DNA of 43,426 bases from Spirochaetales bacterium (GCA_022788185.1 JALEVV010000034.1:1-43426), one strand, 5' to 3'; positions 20,814-29,805 are shown, numbered from the stretch's first letter. Notes: generated by a model not told the origin, from the letters alone. Numbers and translations are program-made.

Positions 20814-23688
20814 GGGCAAGAAAGATACTTCTTATCCTGAAGGGTGTGAACTCAAGTTCATGCCCTTCATGCTTTATAAGGGTCTCCTCAATGAGATCAC
20901 TCTCATATACGCCAGTAACCCTATCGGAGAAATCAAGGCACACCCTGCCCTCACTGCCTTCCGCCTCATGGAACCGGATGACAAGGCCATCCCGCTTTTC
21001 AGAAACCTTAACCGTATCGAGAACGACGGTACCTTTGGTGCACCTCCAGGTAAACGGCAGGGACGGAACGCATCCCTCCTCATAACCATAGCCTGCCCTT
21101 ACGGCACTCTGCAGACCTTCCCTTCCGCCGGGAGCGAAATGGACGGCGTATACGAATTCATGGTGACCGATATCGGCATCGGGATCAGGGGCCTTCGGGG
21201 ATCTCAGGAGGGAAATGCTCATGGTGCTTCCCTTTACCCTGTAGCCGTACTTGCTGTCACTTGTCAGGATGACTGAGTTCTGCGTGTCTCCGAAGTGTGT
21301 GAAGAGTCCCGAGGGAACCTCAAACTGGGCACGCTCGGCGGACGTACTGTCCCCGGTGCTTCTGGAGATGTGGCCGAACGGAACTGAGTACTCCGCATAG
21401 GGCGACACTATTGAAGTATCGAACTCGGAGCGGAGTATCTTGTGCTCCTCGTTCCAGTCCACTGACGTGTGGAACTCGATCACGGGAACATCGGCCCTTA
21501 TGACGGCCCTCTGAGTCATGAAGGAGGTCTTTGAAATACGTGTTTCCGTAACGATCTCGGCCCTGCCGGAAAATACCTTCACTTCACAGCTTTCAGGATC
21601 ATTCACCCTCTTTCTCAAGGGTATCATGTCTGCTTCCATGTCCCAGGCATCCCAGTTGACCGTCTCGTCGGGTGAGAACGTTACTTTGTTGAAGAGTCCG
21701 TCCTTTTTCACCAGCTCCCTGTCAAAGGCATGCACAGAGATAAAGCCACCCTTTCCATCGGGAGTCAAGTCACCCCACGGGGTGTATATCACTCCGTTTT
21801 CATACCTGATACCGCCTTCATGCTTACTTACAGGGGATGAGAACCTGACATCCGGGGAAAGCACGCCTCCGTCCACAAGCTCCACGGCCTTTTGAGTATC
21901 TTCAAGGGCCTTTTCATAAGCCTGGACCGCTTCCTTCATCGCACGCCCTATGCAGGAACCGGGCAGGATGTCATGGAACTGGTTGGTAAGCAGTGTCTCC
22001 CAGGCCGTATCCAGCAGGGCAAGGGCACTTTTTACCCTTTCGCTCATGCCCTCAGAGGCAAAGCGGGAGGATACGAAGAACTCGGCATCGGAAAGGGCCT
22101 TTTCCAGCTTTCTGTTGCCCTTCTTCACTTCAGCCTGAACGGTGTAGGTTCCCCTGTGAAGCTCCAGGTACAGCTCACCCTTATATACGGGAAGCTCAGC
22201 GGCACGGGAGAAAATCTCCTCCATTGCGCCCTGCAGTGTGGTCCACCTGTTTTTGGGCAGTCCCTGAAGATCCTCCATCCTCTTAATCATCTCGATGTCC
22301 TCGAGCATCGTGCCGCCGCCACCGTCACCCTCACCTATGCTTCTCATGAGTACGCTCTGAAGGTCCTTGTGACGGATCTTGTTCCAGACATGCATTATCT
22401 GCTCCGGCTCGTTCTTTCCCTCATAGGCATCTATTATCATGTGGGAAGGAATGCGCGTGCCGTCCAAACCTTCCCAGATGAAAAGGTCATAGGGGAAGGC
22501 ATTTGTGTCATTCCACCCGATCTTGCTCGTCACGAAGTAATCAATGCCGGAGCCCTTCAGGATCTGGGGCAGCTGTGCATTGTAGCCAAAGGAGTCGGGA
22601 ACCCAGAAGACAGTACCCTTTACGCTTCCGAAGAGCTCCCTTACCAGCCTGCGCCCATATATGAACTGTCTGACAAAGGACTCCCCGGAGGGCAGCATGC
22701 AGTCCGGCTCAACCCAGCTTATGCCCTGAACCTCAAAGCGGCCTTCGGCTTCATAACGCTTCATCTTCCCGAAGACCGACGGATAGCGGTCCCGGACCGC
22801 CTTCATCTGTACAGGCTGGGTGAAGGTGAACGGGAACTCCGGGAACTCATCCATGTACTTCATCATCTGACAGGTGGTTCTCGCGGCCTTTCTCTCGGTC
22901 TCCGAAATCGGCCAGAGCCAGGCATGATCGAGATGGGCGTTGCCTATGGAGAGTATCTGAGGTGCAATCGTGCCGTTATGGGCATCAAGGACGGGGCGAA
23001 GCATTTCACGTGCTTTTCCGGCCTGCGCTTCAAGAACCTCATCCCCGGAGGCATAGTCAAGGGTAATGAGTGCCCTGTGCAGCGTGTCGGTCACGGTCTG
23101 ACAGAGCAGTGATGATTCCTCAAGGGTGGCGATAAGCCCCCTCAGCACCCTTGCGTCAAAGTAAAGGTTCCAGAGATTTTCATTCTTTCTCAGCAGCCTC
23201 GGCTTTGAGAATATCAGCGGATAACTCTTCTTTCTCTCGGCCACTGCGGTGAGGACGCGTCCGCCCTCACCCGGGTGGTATCCGGGAAAGGCGTGTCCTC
23301 CCCACGCCTCCAGCAGGAGGGAAAATCTTCCGTCGAACTGAGTGATCCTGAAGAGCGGATGGAAGGGATTGACGGCCCCCTCGGGCTTTGAATTGATATA
23401 AACCAGCGTATCTGTCTCGGTCCTGAGTTCAAGGTAATACTCTTCCCCATTCCGCTTATCATAGTTCACGTCACACGTGAAGACCGTGTTGATCCAGGGC
23501 TTTCCCCAGAAGTGGGGGAAGGAATCGATGACAGAAAGCGCCGCATCTGAGGGAAGGCCTTTCTCATCCAGCGGATTCTCACTGTCGCATGTATGCCAGA
23601 CGGAAGCGAACTCAATTTCAGCCAGTCTTCTCTTTTCCAGCGTATCGATGCATCTGTCTATTCTTTTCAGGGCTTTGGTGTAAAGCAT
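20803..23688 (-). CDS. GH38 alpha-mannosidase
   Basis: A 961-residue cytoplasmic alpha-mannosidase of glycoside hydrolase family 38. The zinc site begins with GNAHLDHAW (H252, D254), and WVPDSFGYNAQLPQI supplies the catalytic nucleophile D365. The order is an N-terminal beta-rich domain (1-245), the catalytic barrel (~246-510), a helical middle region (LTNQFHDILPGSCIG, ~600) and a long C-terminal beta-sandwich. No signal peptide is present. The start at 23688 has GGAGA 4 bases upstream; a longer in-frame start is within that ribosome binding site. It is the last gene of the operon led by the binding protein at 26.7-28.0 kb, so the imported sugar is probably an alpha-mannoside, such as an N-glycan or mannan fragment. 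Confidence 0.9.
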   Translation of the reverse strand: MLYTKALKRIDRCIDTLEKRRLAEIEFASVWHTCDSENPLDEKGLPSDAALSVIDSFPHFWGKPWINTVFTCDVNYDKRNGEEYYLELRTETDTLVYINSKPEGAVNPFHPLFRITQFDGRFSLLLEAWGGHAFPGYHPGEGGRVLTAVAERKKSYPLIFSKPRLLRKNENLWNLYFDARVLRGLIATLEESSLLCQTVTDTLHRALITLDYASGDEVLEAQAGKAREMLRPVLDAHNGTIAPQILSIGNAHLDHAWLWPISETERKAARTTCQMMKYMDEFPEFPFTFTQPVQMKAVRDRYPSVFGKMKRYEAEGRFEVQGISWVEPDCMLPSGESFVRQFIYGRRLVRELFGSVKGTVFWVPDSFGYNAQLPQILKGSGIDYFVTSKIGWNDTNAFPYDLFIWEGLDGTRIPSHMIIDAYEGKNEPEQIMHVWNKIRHKDLQSVLMRSIGEGDGGGGTMLEDIEMIKRMEDLQGLPKNRWTTLQGAMEEIFSRAAELPVYKGELYLELHRGTYTVQAEVKKGNRKLEKALSDAEFFVSSRFASEGMSERVKSALALLDTAWETLLTNQFHDILPGSCIGRAMKEAVQAYEKALEDTQKAVELVDGGVLSPDVRFSSPVSKHEGGIRYENGVIYTPWGDLTPDGKGGFISVHAFDRELVKKDGLFNKVTFSPDETVNWDAWDMEADMIPLRKRVNDPESCEVKVFSGRAEIVTETRISKTSFMTQRAVIRADVPVIEFHTSVDWNEEHKILRSEFDTSIVSPYAEYSVPFGHISRSTGDSTSAERAQFEVPSGLFTHFGDTQNSVILTSDSKYGYRVKGSTMSISLLRSPKAPDPDADIGHHEFVYAVHFAPGGREGLQSAVRAGYGYEEGCVPSLPFTWRCTKGTVVLDTVKVSEKRDGLVIRFHEAEGSEGRVCLDFSDRVTGVYESDLIEETLIKHEGHELEFTPFRIRSIFLALSL

Positions 23689-23733
23689 AACATCTCCATT
23701 CAAAGACGGCCCTGCAATGCAGAGCCGTATGAT

Positions 23734-24897
23734 TCACATGGCGCCGAGCGCCTTTTCAAGATCCTTGATAAGGACATCCGAGGATTCAAGTCCGATGTGG
23801 ACACGGACCAGGCTTACCCTGTCATCGGGAACAGGCTCTCCCTTCCTGAAGTGGGTGGCAGCCGGGAACACGAGGCTTTCGTATCCGCCCCAGCTCACTG
23901 CCTTCTTGAAGTAGTAGAGACTGTCCGTGAAACGTTTCACCGCTTCCACATCCCTTGTCTTCAGACGGAAGGAGAAGAGTCCGCTTCCTCCCCTGAGCTG
24001 CTTTGCGGCAAGACCGCTCTGCTCATAGGATGGCAGCATCGGGTAAAGCACCGATTCAACCTCACTCCTCTTCTCAAGCCAGGAGGCCACCGCCAGTGCA
24101 TTCTGATAGTGGACTGGCATCCTGACGGCCAGGGTCCTCAGGTTCCTGAGGATAAGCCAGGCCATCATGGGATCGGGAACGGGTCCCAGGGCCTGGAACT
24201 CGGTCTGGAATAGATGGACCATGTCGGCTTCATCGCGGCCGACTATGACGCCGCCGAGCACGTCGGAGTTACCGCCGATGTACTTTGAGGCCGAGTGGAC
24301 GACGAAGTCTATTCCGTAATCGATCGGGTTCTGGAATATGGGAGTTGCCCAGGTGTTGTCGATTATCGTCTTTATGCCCTTGCTTCTTGCCAGCGTGGCA
24401 ACCTCCTCCAGGTTCTGAAGGCGGAAGGTAAACGATGTGGGGCTCTCCAGATAGATAACCCGGGTGTTCGGCCTGATCGCACGCTCGATGTTCTCTGTCG
24501 AGCGGCCGTCAACTATAGTGCACTCTATACCGTATCTTGCCAGATACTTCGTTCCGATGTACTGGGTCCAGTCATAGGTATCCTGTACCATGACGATGTG
24601 GTCACCGCCCTTCAGACAGCTGAAGATGGCAAGGCTTATGGCCGCAACACCGGAGGTCACGAGCTTTGCCCTGGCACCGTGCTCCAGCTCAGCAAGCTTC
24701 AGCTCGCAGAGATTGACGGTCGGGTTGTTTCCCCTTGTGTAGATGTAGTGGGAGGGCTCATCGGAGAGCGCCTCCTGGAATGCATCAAAGGTGGGAAAAC
24801 TGAAGATTGAAGTCTGGAATATGGGAGGGCTCACTGCCCCGAGGGGCAGGTCATGCTCTCCCAGATGCAGAAGGATGTCGGATATTTCTTTTGCCAT
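23734..24897 (-). CDS. Cys/Met-metabolism PLP enzyme (cystathionine gamma-synthase/beta-lyase family)
   Basis: A 387-residue pyridoxal-phosphate enzyme of the trans-sulfuration family. YTRGNNPT (53-60) provides the phosphate-binding Tyr and Arg from the neighbouring subunit, D180 in IIDNTWATPIFQNP contacts the cofactor nitrogen, and K205 in HSASKYIGG is the Schiff-base lysine. The family acts on homocysteine, cystathionine, methionine or related amino acids, in the cytoplasm. It begins 4 bases after the permease stop, with AAAGGGG as ribosome binding site, and is followed by the mannosidase gene. A role in sugar import is not obvious; the subgroup cannot be fixed by eye. Confidence 0.88.
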   Translation of the reverse strand: MAKEISDILLHLGEHDLPLGAVSPPIFQTSIFSFPTFDAFQEALSDEPSHYIYTRGNNPTVNLCELKLAELEHGARAKLVTSGVAAISLAIFSCLKGGDHIVMVQDTYDWTQYIGTKYLARYGIECTIVDGRSTENIERAIRPNTRVIYLESPTSFTFRLQNLEEVATLARSKGIKTIIDNTWATPIFQNPIDYGIDFVVHSASKYIGGNSDVLGGVIVGRDEADMVHLFQTEFQALGPVPDPMMAWLILRNLRTLAVRMPVHYQNALAVASWLEKRSEVESVLYPMLPSYEQSGLAAKQLRGGSGLFSFRLKTRDVEAVKRFTDSLYYFKKAVSWGGYESLVFPAATHFRKGEPVPDDRVSLVRVHIGLESSDVLIKDLEKALGAM

Positions 24898-24901
24898 ATG
24901 A

Positions 24902-25750
24902 TTACCCCTTTACGCCGCCGTCGGTAAGACCTGCGACAATGTATTTCTGGCCGATGCCGAACACGATCATGGTGGGCAGGAGTGCGACCACGATACCCGC
25001 ACTCATCAGATCCCAGCTGACACCTGCCTTCGAGATGAAGGAATTGAGGGCAACGGGAACCGTGTACTTCGATGACTTGTTGATGAGCATGACTGAAAGG
25101 AAGAGCTCGTTCCAGATGTTGATGAAGGCGAAGCAGAAGATAGCCGCAATACCGGGCAGCGTTGTCGGCAGGACAACGTGGATGATCGACTGAAGCATGT
25201 TGCATCCGTCAATCCTGGCTGCCTCCTCAAGGCTTGCCGGGATGCGGTCGAAGAAGCTCCGGCTCATGATCGTGCAGAAGGCCACGACCGTTCCGATGTA
25301 GACGAAGATGAGCGTTCCATGGTTGTCGACGAGCTTCATCTTGGAGAACATCGTGAAGAGAGGGACCATGAGCATGAAGGACGGAATTGTCTGCGTGAAG
25401 TACATGAGCACTTCGAGGAAGCCCTTGGCCTTAACTGCCTTCAGGCGGGAAAGCGCGAAACCGGAAAGGATCGATATCACCATTGCCCCGACTGATGCGA
25501 TGACAGTGACCTTGAATGAGTTGAGGAAGTAGCGTCCGAAGTTGCTGTAGGAGAAGAGTCTCTTATAAGCATCGAACGTGGGATTCTCAGGCCAGTAGAT
25601 GAGCGGAATCGCATAGAGTTCCTTTGCACCCTTGAGGCTTGTGACAAAGATCCAGAAGAGTGGAAGAACCGCAACGAGCAGGAAGAGCGCAAGGATGATG
25701 ACCCTGACGGTAACGCCTGCAATTTTCTTTGCCTGTTTTGCTTTAATCAT
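24902..25750 (-). CDS. CUT1 ABC sugar permease (MalG/UgpE type)
   Basis: A 282-residue inner-membrane permease with about six spans. The EAA loop is EEAARIDGCNMLQSIIHVVLP, and the C-terminus KYIVAGLTDGGVKG is the standard end of MalG/UgpE-type proteins (FVxGLTxGAVKG). Its ATG overlaps the stop of the first permease by four bases (ATGA). It works with the preceding permease and binding protein; the ATPase must be encoded elsewhere. Confidence 0.9.
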   Translation of the reverse strand: MIKAKQAKKIAGVTVRVIILALFLLVAVLPLFWIFVTSLKGAKELYAIPLIYWPENPTFDAYKRLFSYSNFGRYFLNSFKVTVIASVGAMVISILSGFALSRLKAVKAKGFLEVLMYFTQTIPSFMLMVPLFTMFSKMKLVDNHGTLIFVYIGTVVAFCTIMSRSFFDRIPASLEEAARIDGCNMLQSIIHVVLPTTLPGIAAIFCFAFINIWNELFLSVMLINKSSKYTVPVALNSFISKAGVSWDLMSAGIVVALLPTMIVFGIGQKYIVAGLTDGGVKG

Positions 25751-26628
25751 ACATCGTCCTCCGATTTCTTCATCACCTTGAGATAGATGATGGAATATGT
25801 GAAAAGGATGACCATGATGATGACACCGATGGCTGATCCCTGACCGTAGTCATATTCGGTGAATACCTTGGTTACCATGCTGGTTGCCAGGATGTTCGTT
25901 GAGTTGATGGGACCTCCCTGAGTCATTGCGTAGATGATGTCGGGGAAGTTCATGATCCACATCGTCCTTAAGAGGACTGTGGAGACGATTGTCGGTTTGA
26001 TGTAGGGAATCGTGACCGAGAATAGCTGCTGGACGCTGCCGCAGCCATCGATCGTGGCGGCCTCATAGAGCTCCTTGGGAACTGACTGGAGGGCCGCAAG
26101 CAGCATGATTCCGAAGTAGGGAACGCCATACCAGACGTTGGTGATGACGACACTGACCATTGCCCATCTGGGCTCTGAAAGCCAGCCGATGTTCGACTTG
26201 ATGATACCGGCCTTCATCAGCAGGTCGTTGATAATACCGAACTGTCCGTTGAAGAGCCATGACCAGATGAGACCGATGGCAAAGCCGCAGAGAGCCCAGG
26301 TATAGAATACGAAACCGCAGTAGATGCTTCTGCCCGTAAACGGCTTACGGAGCATCATTGCCAGCAGAAAACCCAGGAGGAACTGGAATATGAGTGAGAA
26401 CACTACCCAGAGAAGCGTGTTCCACAGCACCTGCGTGAAACTGATGCTGGTACTCTTTATTACCGAAACGAAGTTATCAAAGCCTATGTAGTGAATGTCC
26501 TTCAGGTTGAACAGGTTGTAGTTCTGGAAGGCCATCTGCACGCCCTTTGCCAGCGGGAAGTAAATCAGCAGCCCGATGAAAAGGAGTGCGGGAAGTATCA
26601 TTAATGCATACCATTTGTTGTCTTTCAT
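25747..26628 (-). CDS. CUT1 ABC sugar permease (MalF/UgpA type)
   Basis: A 293-residue inner-membrane permease. ALLFIGLLIYFPLAKGVQMAF is the first span; the EAA loop reads EAATIDGCGSVQQLFSVTIP; MTQGGPINSTNILATSM is the usual C-terminal MalF/UgpA motif (TxGGPxxxT). It is separated from the binding-protein gene by a 73-base gap with a stem-loop. Confidence 0.9.
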   Translation of the reverse strand: MKDNKWYALMILPALLFIGLLIYFPLAKGVQMAFQNYNLFNLKDIHYIGFDNFVSVIKSTSISFTQVLWNTLLWVVFSLIFQFLLGFLLAMMLRKPFTGRSIYCGFVFYTWALCGFAIGLIWSWLFNGQFGIINDLLMKAGIIKSNIGWLSEPRWAMVSVVITNVWYGVPYFGIMLLAALQSVPKELYEAATIDGCGSVQQLFSVTIPYIKPTIVSTVLLRTMWIMNFPDIIYAMTQGGPINSTNILATSMVTKVFTEYDYGQGSAIGVIIMVILFTYSIIYLKVMKKSEDDV

Positions 26629-26642
26629 CTGTTTATCCCTAC

Positions 26643-26673
26643 TTAAAATTTCAGGGCCGCATTAGCAGCCCTG
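26643..26673 (-). other. Intercistronic stem-loop between binding protein and permease genes
   Basis: CAGGGCCGC and GCAGCCCTG (26652-26660 and 26665-26673) form a 9-base stem with one G-T pair and a 4-base loop, followed on the minus strand by AAATTTT. It resembles a weak terminator or attenuator that would give more binding protein than permease, a common arrangement in ABC importer operons. Confidence 0.5.
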
Positions 26674-26701
26674 ATACCGTATTTCCTATGCCGGAAACCG
26701 G

Positions 26702-27967
26702 TTATTTTGTCCAGAAATCGCTGAGGATCTTGATTGTGTCTTCAACGGATGTCTTTCCGAGGAGCATGTTCTGCATAGCGTTCATGTGAACAGTGCCATA
26801 CTCTGTGAAGCGGGGATCAGCAAGCGGGAACTTGACGTAGACTGTGTCCTCTCCTCCGATTGCATCAGACCATGCCTTGTAGATGCCCATGCTGAACATC
26901 TCGGAGATATCATAAGCGCCCTTGTTGACGGGAAGTGCACCGTAGAACTCACAGATTCTTGCATTGATTTCAGCGGAAACCATGTACTGGATGAACTTGA
27001 AGGCTTCTTCGGGGTGCTTGGAGTTGGCTGCAACTGCAAGACCTGCGAAACCGTAGTCGAGATATCTCTTACCGGAAGCTCCGACAGGAACGGGGATGAC
27101 TGTATACTGAGACTCGTCAAGAGCGTCCTTTACGCTGCCGACTGCATCGGGATCCTGGAAAAGGAACGGTGTTGTGCCGCTGATGAAGCCGTTGATCTGC
27201 TCTGCATAACCCCAGTTGACTGCATCGGAAGGAGAACTCTTCTGGAAGAGCTCGAGGTAGTCGTACATAGCCTTCTTACCGCCTTCGGTGTTGAGGTAGA
27301 ACTCGCCGTCCTTGGTGAAGTAGAGGTTTTCCTCATTGATGTCGGCAACCTCAGGAAGCATCATGATATCAGTGGTCTTACAGGGAGTTCCCTTACCTCT
27401 GATTGCGAGTGAGTACTGGCCCTTTGCGGGATCAGCAACCTGAGCACATGCTGCATAGAACTCATCGAGTGTCTTGGGGAGAGCGATACCCTTCTCTGCG
27501 AGGATATCCGTTCTGACCATGAGGCCCTTGATGTAAAGGTACTGAGGAATGAAGTAGGTTGTGTCACCCATGGATGCACCTGCGAGGAGAGCTGCTTCAA
27601 CGAGCTGGTCCTTTGCGCCCCATGCATCAACTTCAGAACCGATGTCCTTCAGAAGACCTGCATTGATGAGGGTTGCGACGGAGTTATCACGGATTTCACA
27701 GATATCGACATCCTGTCCGGCCTGGAGCATGGAAGCGAGCTTTGTCTCTGCCTGCTCGTAGGGAGGTGAAACAAGTTCAATATCGATATTGGGGTTTTCA
27801 GCCTCGAAGGCTGCAATGGCTTCTTCAAGAACGAGGGTTCTCTCCGGTGAAGTCATGACTTCCACGAATGTAAGGGTGACCTTATCATTCTTTTCACTTG
27901 CGCCCTGAGCAAAGAGTGAAGTGGCAATGAGTGCGGTGATCATCAGAACTGCGATGAACTTCTTCAT
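26702..27967 (-). CDS. Extracytoplasmic sugar-binding protein (UgpB/MalE-like)
   Basis: A 421-residue secreted binding protein. The leader MKKFIAVLMITALIATSLFA ends in an FAQ cleavage site, and the mature protein starts QGASEKNDKVTLTF, typical of spirochaete binding proteins. The IAAFEAENPNIDIELV segment and the GFAGLAVAANSKHPEEAFKF block are standard for type-1 sugar-binding folds. It leads the operon with both permeases, the PLP enzyme and the GH38 mannosidase; the ligand is therefore likely a mannose-containing oligosaccharide. The ribosome binding site is TGGAGGAAT before the ATG. Confidence 0.88.
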   Translation of the reverse strand: MKKFIAVLMITALIATSLFAQGASEKNDKVTLTFVEVMTSPERTLVLEEAIAAFEAENPNIDIELVSPPYEQAETKLASMLQAGQDVDICEIRDNSVATLINAGLLKDIGSEVDAWGAKDQLVEAALLAGASMGDTTYFIPQYLYIKGLMVRTDILAEKGIALPKTLDEFYAACAQVADPAKGQYSLAIRGKGTPCKTTDIMMLPEVADINEENLYFTKDGEFYLNTEGGKKAMYDYLELFQKSSPSDAVNWGYAEQINGFISGTTPFLFQDPDAVGSVKDALDESQYTVIPVPVGASGKRYLDYGFAGLAVAANSKHPEEAFKFIQYMVSAEINARICEFYGALPVNKGAYDISEMFSMGIYKAWSDAIGGEDTVYVKFPLADPRFTEYGTVHMNAMQNMLLGKTSVEDTIKILSDFWTK

Positions 27968-28004
27968 GTGTTATTCCTCCATGGTTAGTGTTGGTTATTC
28001 AGGA

Positions 28005-28032
28005 TTATAATCCCACTCCCCCCAGATTTACA
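28005..28032 (-). promoter_or_regulatory. Promoter of the mannoside uptake operon
   Basis: On the minus strand TGTAAA (28032-28027) and a perfect TATAAT (28010-28005) are 16 bases apart, 38 bases before the binding-protein ATG. The -35 box is weak, which would suit an activator-dependent promoter. Confidence 0.5.
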
Positions 28033-28117
28033 GTTTTTTTTTCACCATTTTCAGCAACATTTATTAAAGTTTTCATACTTTTTCTTCCCCCGCCACTTAA
28101 GACTGCCGTAAATCCGG

Positions 28118-28156
28118 TGTGAAAACGGGGAAAAGCCCTTCTCCGGTCTTTTCACA
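28118..28156. repeat. Long inverted repeat TGTGAAAA ... TTTTCACA
   Basis: Perfect 8-base arms at 28118-28125 and 28149-28156 enclose a partly paired GC-rich core (CGGGGA with TCTCCG). It lies between the divergent mannoside operon and the AlbA-type gene. It could be a regulator site for either or a hairpin; no U-tract follows on either side. Confidence 0.35.
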
Positions 28157-28186
28157 TAACGGGAAATAGCATTCCACGGAATACCG

Positions 28187-28256
28187 GTGAAGCAGTGAAG
28201 TAATGAGTGAAGTTGAGTGAAGTAATACTACACTATACTTCACTAATCAACTGAAT
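28187..28256. repeat. GTGAAG array upstream of the AlbA-type gene (repeat copy 1)
   Basis: Four direct GTGAAG units start at 28187, 28195, 28207 and 28217, and an inverted CTTCAC lies at 28238-28243. The part from 28204 to 28256 recurs almost unchanged downstream of the gene at 29754-29805. AGTGAAGTA and TACTTCACT form a palindrome around ATACTACAC. It is probably the operator for the gene product. Confidence 0.75.
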
Positions 28257-28267
28257 CATATTATATT
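28239..28267 (+). promoter_or_regulatory. Promoter of the AlbA-type gene, overlapped by its repeat
   Basis: TTCACT (28239-28244) and TATATT (28262-28267) are 17 bases apart. The -35 box lies within the inverted CTTCACT unit of the repeat, so any protein bound there would exclude RNA polymerase. CGGAGG at 28273-28278 is the ribosome binding site for the ATG at 28285. Confidence 0.6.
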
Positions 28268-28284
28268 TTATCCGGAGGCAGTAC

Positions 28285-29748
28285 ATGTATTTTGAAGAAT
28301 TGGTCCCCGGAATTAACATTGAAGACAGAAAAACGGAATTCAAAAGACTGCTTGAAGAAGGGAAAAGCGATGACAGCGGAAAAGCAAAGGAAACAGGATG
28401 GCTTAAGACCATAGCCGCTTTTGCCAATACGGAAGGAGGCACACTCTATGTGGGTGTGGATAATTCAACCCACAAAGTAATATCGCTTTCCCATGATACT
28501 GCAGACAGAATGATCCTCATGGTCAGGCGTCAGATTAAGGATAAGCTCGAACCGCAGATAAAATATGATATAAGTCATATCCCTGTACGGGAAGAAGCTG
28601 AAACCCGTTATGTGATATCAATCACTGTGGAAAAAAACAGGGCCCTTCCCGTATTTCTCCATTCAGGCGGGCTTATGGGCATCTTCATCCGCTCTTATGG
28701 TTCCACTGTGCAGGCCTCACCCGAAGCGGTCCGTGATCTGATACTGATGAGCGACAGTGTTCCTTTCGACCGTGATACCACCGATTTCCCCTATGACAGA
28801 TCGGAGTTCTCCTGCCTGTCTGCGGTTTATAAGGAAAAAACAGGTGAGGAACTGACGGATAAGGCACTTATGTCGATCGGTTTCTTTGATGAGAAAAACA
28901 ATCTCAGAAGAGGAGCAATTCTGTTTTCAGACCATTACTCAGGAGAAAGAACAAGAATAACATGCACGAAATGGCCCGAAGCGGATAAGGGTGGGAATAT
29001 CATACTGGCACAGGAGGATTACCAGGGCAATGTCTTTGAGACGATAGATAAGGCACTGAAATTTGTGGAATCACATTCGGTAAAGGGATTCAGGAAGGAG
29101 GAAAGAGGAAGATCGGATTACATATCATATCCTTCAAGATCGGTGTTTGAAGGCCTTGTGAATGCGGTTGCACACAGAAACTACTACATGACAGGTACTC
29201 AGATTGAGGTAAACATCTTCACTGACAGACTCGAGATTACATCTCCCGGAAGTCTGATAGGATACCCCGAAATCAGGAAAGAAAGAAATATTGCACGAAT
29301 CATACCGCGCCGAAGAAATGAACTGATTTCAGCAGTTCTGGTCTGGTGCAGATACATGGAAAGCAAGGGATCCGGCTTTGACAAAATCGAAGCAGACTAC
29401 CGGGGCAGGGGTGAGAAATGGAGTCCCTATGTCTCATCCGATTCCGCATCATTCACACTTGTTCTTCCTGACCTGAGCCATGCAGGCGGTGTCATTGATG
29501 AGACGTCGGTCCCGGAGATTTATACAGACAGGGATACCGGAGGACAGAACGACAGGAAGATTCTATCGTTCTGCTATTCAGCATCCCGAAGTGCTTCTGA
29601 GATTGCAGCATTTATCGGAATCAGGCCGTCTACATATTTCCGAAAGAGCATTATCGCAAGGCTGGTTAATGAAGGATACCTGATCGAGGACAGATCATCA
29701 TCCCCTGCCCTTTACAGGTCGTCCCCCGACAAAGTTCACATAGTGTGA
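28285..29748 (+). CDS. AlbA_2 (Schlafen-like) domain putative regulator / ATP-binding protein
   Basis: A 487-residue protein with three parts. Residues ~10-130 are an AlbA_2 (Schlafen AlbA-like) domain: EFKRLLEEGK, then ETGWLKTIAAFANTEGGTLYVGVDN. Residues ~270-390 are the HATPase_c_4-like region (COG2865) with EGLVNAVAHRNY (290-300), LEITSPGSLIGYP and SKGSGFDKIE. The C-terminal ~70 residues (DRKILSFCYSASRSASEIAAFIGIRPSTYF) form a winged-helix DNA-binding domain. Such proteins are often misnamed RecG helicases; no helicase motif is present. Function in the family is poorly known, with roles in transcription control and defence proposed. It is bracketed by two copies of a GTGAAG repeat, the upstream one inside its own promoter, which strongly suggests autoregulation. 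The gene is monocistronic. Confidence 0.82.
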   Translation: MYFEELVPGINIEDRKTEFKRLLEEGKSDDSGKAKETGWLKTIAAFANTEGGTLYVGVDNSTHKVISLSHDTADRMILMVRRQIKDKLEPQIKYDISHIPVREEAETRYVISITVEKNRALPVFLHSGGLMGIFIRSYGSTVQASPEAVRDLILMSDSVPFDRDTTDFPYDRSEFSCLSAVYKEKTGEELTDKALMSIGFFDEKNNLRRGAILFSDHYSGERTRITCTKWPEADKGGNIILAQEDYQGNVFETIDKALKFVESHSVKGFRKEERGRSDYISYPSRSVFEGLVNAVAHRNYYMTGTQIEVNIFTDRLEITSPGSLIGYPEIRKERNIARIIPRRRNELISAVLVWCRYMESKGSGFDKIEADYRGRGEKWSPYVSSDSASFTLVLPDLSHAGGVIDETSVPEIYTDRDTGGQNDRKILSFCYSASRSASEIAAFIGIRPSTYFRKSIIARLVNEGYLIEDRSSSPALYRSSPDKVHIV

Positions 29749-29753
29749 ACTAT

Positions 29754-29805
29754 TGAGTGAAGTGGAGTGAAGTAATACTACACTCTACTTCACTGATAAC
29801 TGAAT
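29754..29805. repeat. GTGAAG array downstream of the AlbA-type gene (repeat copy 2)
   Basis: GTGAAG units start at 29757 and 29767, with inverted CTTCAC at 29788-29793: the same 10- and 21-base spacing as at 28207, 28217 and 28238. Of 53 upstream positions only about six differ in this copy (one is a deleted base). No promoter -10 box follows at the corresponding place, so this copy is not a second promoter for a rightward gene. Confidence 0.75.

Noticed and set aside
21892-23112. 406-codon plus-strand open frame
   Set aside because: It is fully antisense to the catalytic part of the GH38 gene, has no family motif and no ribosome binding site; it arises from codon bias on the other strand.
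28187-28256. CRISPR array
   Set aside because: Units are only 6-10 bases with spacings of 8-21 bases, inverted copies are present, and there are no spacers of regular length or cas genes.
28285-29748. ATP-dependent DNA helicase RecG
   Set aside because: Database names of this kind are common for COG2865 proteins, but no Walker A/B helicase motifs are visible; the AlbA_2 and HATPase_c_4-like parts fit better.
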